A stretch of 17,830 nucleotides of DNA from S144-45 sp015494035 (GTDB lineage: Bacteria > Pseudomonadota > Gammaproteobacteria > Xanthomonadales > Marinicellaceae), in NCBI GenBank assembly GCA_027057345.1, contig JALUIX010000152.1, forward strand, positions 1 to 17,830. Reading direction: 5' to 3'. Of this stretch, positions 13,030 through 17,830 are shown piece after piece. Below the pieces are notes generated by a model. That model ran no database searches. It was given only the letters and a program-made list of their open reading frames with translations, and was not told where the DNA came from. A program made the translations under genes and the position numbers. Positions within the stretch are counted from its first letter, which is position 1, and each line of letters opens with the position of its first letter.

Positions 13030-16000
13030 ATGCACCCCACACAGCCAGAATCCGCCAGTCATCACGCCGGTTCTCCCCGTTTTTTTGCCAGTTTGCGTCA
13101 GCCTGGCTTGAGTACTCTACTCTTTCTTTTTGTCATTGTGGTGCCGTTATGTGCCTGCAAGAATGAAGGCAATCCCGCTACTCCCGCTAATAGTGGCGAT
13201 GTTTCCTCATCGGCTAACCAAACGCGATTAAGCCCGGACCTCATCGCGTTGAATAACCGTGGCGTGGCCGAAATGGGCCGGTTTGAATACGCCGCTGCGG
13301 AAAAGACCTTTGCCAGGGCGTTAAAGAAACAGCCGGATGAGACCTTGTTGCAGCTTAATCACCTGATCGCCTTGTTGAACCGGCAGCAGGCAGGGGATGA
13401 AGAAACCGCCTTGCGCATGGCTGAAAAACTGGCCGCCGAATCACCACAAAACCTGCAAGCCCCTTATATTGCCGGGCTGCTGCATTTCAATCAGGGCCGG
13501 TGCGAGGCCGCCTTACCGTATTTTGAACGCGTGGTTGACGGTGACCCGAGTGATGCCTATGCCCTGTATTTTTCCGGTCAATGTCTGTTGCAACAGGGGA
13601 AAACCGAAGCGGCATTACAGCGCTTTCAGCAATCCCTGGCCGCCGACGGGTATTTGCGCAGCGCCTATTACAGCGCTTTTATGGCGGCCCAGCAACTGGG
13701 GCAGGGCGAGCTGGCTGAAAAGTTACTGGCGCAATACCAGAAATTACAGGCCAATCCCCAAAGCCGACTGGCGGAAATCAAATACACGCGCATGGGCCCC
13801 AAGGCTGAAGTCCGGACAGTGCCACCTGTGCCGGTTCTATCACAGGGTGTTGTGGTCAAACCGCCGTATTTTTCCGAGGCCAGGTTGATCGGAGGCGAGC
13901 ATAAAACCGCCATCATCGCGGCTAATCTGGTGGACTTTCAGCAGGATGGTCACACCAGCTTGGTCACCTTGCAGTCGAAAGGTGTTTTCCTGCAGCCGGT
14001 ACTTGAACCGGAGCAATCGGACTCCACACCCTCCGCCGAAACGACCCGCGTTATCCCGCTGGAAAATGGCCACGGTTTTACCGCCATGGTCTGGGGCGAT
14101 GTGGACAACGATGGCAGCCTCGATGTGCTGCTGATTGGGCAACGCAGCCAGTTGTGGCTGGGGACGAAAAAAGGCTTTCAGCCAGCCCAAAACGGCCATT
14201 TTGGGCTGAATCACCCTGCCTGGCGGAATGCGCGGTTGGCCGATGCTGACCATGATGGGGATCTTGATATTCTGGCCATCACGGAATCCGGCCAGTTTGT
14301 CCTCTGGAATAACAACCTCGACGGCAGCTGGCGCTCCCTGAATGCCGAGAAGCACATTCCCGAGATCAGCGGTGTGCAACAAATTGTGCTGGCCGACGTG
14401 GATGCCGATCGCGATCTAGACATTGTTTTGCGTCTTCAAAACGGCCTCGCCTGGCTACAGAACGACCGCATGTGGCATTATCGCCTGCGCGAAATCAACA
14501 CCCCACAGGTGCCTGAAGCCCTGGCCCTGGCCGATCTGGATAGCGACGGGCTGGTGGATTGGCTGTTTGCCGATAACAACGGGGTGCATCGCCTGAGCTG
14601 GGACCCCGCGAGCAAGAAAGTCACGGCGCAGCACACGGATTTGGTGCTCAACGGTGAAGAACCAGTAAACTCGCTACTGGCAGTGGATGTATCCGGTGAC
14701 GGCAGCAAAGAGGTACTTTTGTTTGGCGACCATCACTTGCGCGTTCTCGACCATCAATTGCGCAAAACGCTGGAGACCCATGCAGAAATCGACTCTGGCA
14801 TGACTTTACCGCCGCTGCTGCTGCACACCACCAAAGGGCCGGAATTGTTACTGGCCGGTGAGACAAACTGGTACCGGCTGGGGGCAACGGATAATCGCGC
14901 CCCGTTTGTGCTGCTGGGCTTTACCGGAGAAGAAGACAAGGCCAACTCGGTGCGTTCGAACAAATCGGGTATTGGGGTTAAATTCACAGCCTTTGCCGGT
15001 GATTGCGCCAGCACCGGCGACACCTGGCACAATGACAGCGCCAGCGGGCAGAATGCCCAGCCGGTTTCCACTGCCTGTGGCATGGGCAAGCTGGACTTTA
15101 TCGCCATTCACTGGCCCGATGGTGTCTACCAAACGGAGCAGAACCTAGAAGCGGGGCGCTATTACCGCATCGCCGAAACCCAGCGTCAGCTTTCCTCCTG
15201 CCCGGTGATTTTTCTCAAGCATAACGGTGAGTACCGCTTTGAAAGCGATGTGTTGGGTGTGGGTGGCATCGGTTTTGCCATTGGCAAGGACGAATACGGC
15301 CAACCTCGCCCGTGGGAGAACTACCTGGTGCCGGCTGAACGCTGGAGCGCTGAAAACGGCCTTTACTCCCTGCTTTTTACCGAACCCATGGAAGAGGCCG
15401 CCTATCTGGATTCCTTGTCTGTGAACGCCATTGACGTGCCAGGCCCATGGCAGGTGGTGCTGGATGAGCGCATGCAAACCGGCTTGCCGGAAGTCACCGG
15501 CCAGCCAGTGTTTTATCGCCAGCGGTTGAATCCCAATTCCATTCTTCGACAGGATGGCCAGGACGTGACCGAACTGGGCCTGCGCGCTGACAAGCGTGCC
15601 ATTGAACCGGCTGCCTTCGATGCACGGTTTATGGGCTTTGCCGACGGGGAACAAAGCCTGACGCTGACATTTGATGCCATTCCCGAAGGTGACTGGGTCT
15701 TGCTGATGCGTGGCTGGGTGGAATACGGCTATTCTCAAACTGGTTTTGCCGCCTGGCAGGCCGGTCTGCGCTGGCAACCGCCCAGTATTGATGTCTTCCG
15801 GAATGGCCATTGGCAATCAGTGGTCATCGAGGCCGGCTACCCGGCGGGTATGCCGCGACTGGCCAGTATCCCCCTGGGACAGGCCGTGGTGGGGGCGGAG
15901 AAAATCCGCATTCGCAGCAATCAGGAACTGTATCTGGATGAACTGGCGCTGGTCAAGAGTGAAACGCCTGAACAGGTGACTCAGCACCGGTTGCCCCTGT

Positions 16001-16407
16001 CTGCGGCACGGCTGTTCAAACCCGGTTTTCCCCAACGCCAGGACGGCCCGCAACGCCTGCCAGAATACGATTACCAACAGCGTAAACCCTTTTGGGACAC
16101 GCGCTATATGCAGGGGCATTACACCCGCCTTGGGGCTGTGAAAGCACTGCTGGAAAAAACCGATAATGCGTTGGCCATCATTGGCCCGGGGGAAGCGATC
16201 GAAACTCAATTTACCGACACCTTGCCACCGCTCAAGGATGGCTGGCGGCGCTATTTTGTGCTTGAATTTGCTGGCTGGGCCAAGGACATGGATCTGATGA
16301 CCAAAGACGGCGAAACCCTGGCGCCCATTCCGCATAACGGGCCGGTGAGTGCCGAAGCCCAATCACTGAACAGACAATACAACATCAGGTTCCAACATGG
16401 TCGATAA
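13030..16407 (+). CDS. TPR / FG-GAP (VCBS) / ASPIC-UnbV lipoprotein
   Basis: A 1125-residue exported protein of CRTAC1-like type. The N-terminus has a hydrophobic segment ending in a lipobox-like LCAC, so Cys43 is probably lipidated. Tetratricopeptide repeats lie at about 74-245 (for example FEYAAAEKTFARALKKQPDE). A beta-propeller-like set of FG-GAP/VCBS repeats follows, with calcium-binding loops DVDNDGSLD (357-365), DADHDGDLD (405-413), DVDADRDLD (456-464), DLDSDGLVD (502-510) and DVSGDGSKE (553-561). An ASPIC/UnbV domain is at about 640-715 (SGIGVKF to IHWPDGVYQTEQNL). The last 400 residues begin with CPVIFLKHNGEYRFESDVLGVGG and form beta-rich domains I cannot name. No heme motif is present. 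Function is unknown; a binding or scaffold role at the cell envelope fits. It overlaps the cytochrome gene by 11 bases. Confidence 0.88.
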   Translation: MHPTQPESASHHAGSPRFFASLRQPGLSTLLFLFVIVVPLCACKNEGNPATPANSGDVSSSANQTRLSPDLIALNNRGVAEMGRFEYAAAEKTFARALKKQPDETLLQLNHLIALLNRQQAGDEETALRMAEKLAAESPQNLQAPYIAGLLHFNQGRCEAALPYFERVVDGDPSDAYALYFSGQCLLQQGKTEAALQRFQQSLAADGYLRSAYYSAFMAAQQLGQGELAEKLLAQYQKLQANPQSRLAEIKYTRMGPKAEVRTVPPVPVLSQGVVVKPPYFSEARLIGGEHKTAIIAANLVDFQQDGHTSLVTLQSKGVFLQPVLEPEQSDSTPSAETTRVIPLENGHGFTAMVWGDVDNDGSLDVLLIGQRSQLWLGTKKGFQPAQNGHFGLNHPAWRNARLADADHDGDLDILAITESGQFVLWNNNLDGSWRSLNAEKHIPEISGVQQIVLADVDADRDLDIVLRLQNGLAWLQNDRMWHYRLREINTPQVPEALALADLDSDGLVDWLFADNNGVHRLSWDPASKKVTAQHTDLVLNGEEPVNSLLAVDVSGDGSKEVLLFGDHHLRVLDHQLRKTLETHAEIDSGMTLPPLLLHTTKGPELLLAGETNWYRLGATDNRAPFVLLGFTGEEDKANSVRSNKSGIGVKFTAFAGDCASTGDTWHNDSASGQNAQPVSTACGMGKLDFIAIHWPDGVYQTEQNLEAGRYYRIAETQRQLSSCPVIFLKHNGEYRFESDVLGVGGIGFAIGKDEYGQPRPWENYLVPAERWSAENGLYSLLFTEPMEEAAYLDSLSVNAIDVPGPWQVVLDERMQTGLPEVTGQPVFYRQRLNPNSILRQDGQDVTELGLRADKRAIEPAAFDARFMGFADGEQSLTLTFDAIPEGDWVLLMRGWVEYGYSQTGFAAWQAGLRWQPPSIDVFRNGHWQSVVIEAGYPAGMPRLASIPLGQAVVGAEKIRIRSNQELYLDELALVKSETPEQVTQHRLPLSAARLFKPGFPQRQDGPQRLPEYDYQQRKPFWDTRYMQGHYTRLGAVKALLEKTDNALAIIGPGEAIETQFTDTLPPLKDGWRRYFVLEFAGWAKDMDLMTKDGETLAPIPHNGPVSAEAQSLNRQYNIRFQHGR

Positions 16408-17830
16408 TTCCCCACAAGCTTACTCCCAAGAAGAAAAGACAGCACAGCGTCGACATCGCGCCCGTGCAGCCGTCGGGCCTCGTCTGAAACGCCTGCTGTG
16501 GGTGGTTTTTGTCCTGTTTGCGCTCATTTCCATCAACTCGCTCTACCTGCTGGGTGTGCGCTTGATGGAGCAGGTCACCGGCGAATCCTGGCAAAACACC
16601 GTTTACCTCAACATGTTTTTGTTGCATCTGCTTATCGGTCTTTTGCTGGTGGTGCCGGTGATAGTCTATGGGGTGATTCACTACCGGAACACGCGGCATC
16701 GACCCAACCGGAGAGCGGTGCAAGCAGGTCTGGCGCTATTTGCGACTGCCATCATAGTGTTACTCACTGGTTTACTGTTAACCCGTGGTATTCCGTACCT
16801 GGAGTTGAAGCATCCACAAGCCAGAAACCTCGCTTATTGGCTGCATGTGATTCTGACGCTAGCGGTTATCTGGCTGTTTATCATGCATCGCCTGGCCGGT
16901 CGACGCATTAACTGGAAGCCGGGTCAGTGGAGCGTGGCTGCCGCGGTGGTGTTGACCGCGCTGTTCCTGTGGCTTTCCAAACCCGTGGACTCGATTCAGG
17001 ACGACGGCAGGGAATACTCGGACAAGTTTTACCCGGCCCTGAGCAAAACGGCCGGAGACAAATACCTGCCGGTGGAAGTACTGAATGATTCCGGGTTTTG
17101 CCAGGAATGCCACCAGGATGCCCACACCGGCTGGAAAAACAGCGTCCATCACCTGTCCAGCTTCAATAACCCGTCCTACACCTTTGCGGTCAATAACACC
17201 CGCGAATTTCTCCTGAAGCGTGATGGAAATGTCAAAGCCGCGCGTTTCTGCGCCGCCTGTCACGACCCGGTGATTCTGTTCAGTGGCCAGTTTGATGACC
17301 CAAAGGCGCATTTTGAAAACACCGAAGTTGGTCAGGCCGGCATTACCTGTACATCCTGCCATGCCATAACGAAAATTCACACCATCAAGGGCAACGGCGG
17401 TTATACGCTGGCGCCACCTCCGGTTTATCCCTTTAGCAAAAGCGACTCTCCGTGGCTGGCCTGGGTTGGAAAAACCCTCATCAAGGCCAAACCGCAATTG
17501 CATAAAACCACTTACCTCAAGCCTTTGCACAAAACGACCGAGTTTTGCGGCACTTGCCACAAGGTGGGTTTGCCGGTGGAACTCAATGGTTATCACTGGT
17601 TACGCGGCCAGGATCACTACGACAGCTTCTTCCTCAGCGGCGTGTCCGGCCACGCAGTCAACAGTTTTTACTACCCGAAACAGGCCAAACAACGTTGCGC
17701 ACAGTGCCACTTGCCGGAACAGCCATCACAGGACTTCGGTGCCTTCAGTCGCTCGCTGGATGAAGAAACCATGATCCACAGTCACTGGTTCACCGCCGCC
17801 AACACCGCTGTGCGACAAATTGCCAAACTC
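16397..17830 (+). CDS. Membrane-anchored multiheme cytochrome c (3' end missing)
   Basis: An open frame of 478 codons runs from ATG 16397 to the last base of the window, so the gene continues beyond it. After a basic cytoplasmic start there are about five membrane helices (about 32-54, 70-94, 107-128, 145-163, 177-194). Histidines in or near them (His77, His95, His150, His164) could ligate b-type heme. The long part after them is periplasmic and contains five CxxCH c-heme sites: CQECH (235-239), CAACH (285-289), CTSCH (318-322), CGTCH (384-388) and CAQCH (434-438). The layout resembles cytochrome c554-like multiheme proteins fused to a quinol- or b-heme-type membrane domain, implying electron transfer between the membrane pool and the periplasm. 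Direction and partner are unknown. Its start overlaps the lipoprotein gene by 11 bases, so the two are probably made together. Confidence 0.9.
   Translation, partial: MVDNSPQAYSQEEKTAQRRHRARAAVGPRLKRLLWVVFVLFALISINSLYLLGVRLMEQVTGESWQNTVYLNMFLLHLLIGLLLVVPVIVYGVIHYRNTRHRPNRRAVQAGLALFATAIIVLLTGLLLTRGIPYLELKHPQARNLAYWLHVILTLAVIWLFIMHRLAGRRINWKPGQWSVAAAVVLTALFLWLSKPVDSIQDDGREYSDKFYPALSKTAGDKYLPVEVLNDSGFCQECHQDAHTGWKNSVHHLSSFNNPSYTFAVNNTREFLLKRDGNVKAARFCAACHDPVILFSGQFDDPKAHFENTEVGQAGITCTSCHAITKIHTIKGNGGYTLAPPPVYPFSKSDSPWLAWVGKTLIKAKPQLHKTTYLKPLHKTTEFCGTCHKVGLPVELNGYHWLRGQDHYDSFFLSGVSGHAVNSFYYPKQAKQRCAQCHLPEQPSQDFGAFSRSLDEETMIHSHWFTAANTAVRQIAKL

Noticed and set aside
15145..15816. 223-residue minus-strand frame
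   Set aside because: It lies wholly opposite the 1125-residue lipoprotein gene and shows no recognisable protein features.
16859..17596. 245-residue open frame on the minus strand
   Set aside because: It is antisense to the multiheme cytochrome frame, which has five CxxCH motifs and is clearly the real gene.

Overview
The window looks like a gammaproteobacterial chromosome. Its core is the envelope-stress and housekeeping order rpoE-rseA-rseC-mucD-lepA-lepB-(DUF4845)-rnc-era-recO. That order, including mucD before lepA, is the Pseudomonas-type arrangement (algU-mucABCD-lepA-lepB-rnc-era-recO), and the proteins resemble E. coli or Pseudomonas homologues along their length. I cannot name the genus. 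The multiheme cytochrome at the right edge suggests an environmental organism with a branched respiratory chain.

Layout. Positions 2-982 hold the 3' part of a GGDEF-EAL cyclic-di-GMP gene. It is followed by a 160-bp palindromic repeat, a terminator and a candidate sigma-E-type promoter. Positions 1281-3129 hold rpoE, rseA and rseC; no rseB is present. mucD (3602-4945), a periplasmic Do-family protease, stands alone between repeat elements and has its own strong terminator. Positions 5393-10948 hold lepA, lepB, a DUF4845 gene, rnc, era and recO, closely packed: translation elongation, signal peptide cleavage, double-stranded RNA processing, 16S/30S maturation and recombination repair. Positions 11103-17830 hold a probable four-gene operon not normally found at this place: a periplasmic coiled-coil protein with a TonB C-terminal domain, a nitrilase-superfamily amidohydrolase, a 1125-residue lipoprotein (TPR, FG-GAP/VCBS and ASPIC/UnbV domains), and a membrane protein with at least five CxxCH heme sites. 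The last gene runs off the window.

Four related 158-161 bp imperfect palindromes lie between genes at 961-1121, 3304-3463, 5017-5176 and 5181-5338, and a decayed piece lies at about 7994-8054. Each full copy has terminal inverted repeats and is bounded by 4-bp YTAR-type direct repeats, as expected for non-autonomous relatives (MITEs) of IS5-group insertion sequences. One copy supplies the last codons and the stop of the GGDEF-EAL gene. Two copies lie head to tail and share a target repeat.

The most promising unexplained system is the 3' operon. An outer-membrane or periplasmic FG-GAP/UnbV lipoprotein is translationally coupled to a membrane-anchored multiheme cytochrome, which suggests electron transfer linked to an envelope or surface protein, with a TonB-domain protein and an amidohydrolase encoded in the same transcript. 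Function is inferred from domains and gene order only.
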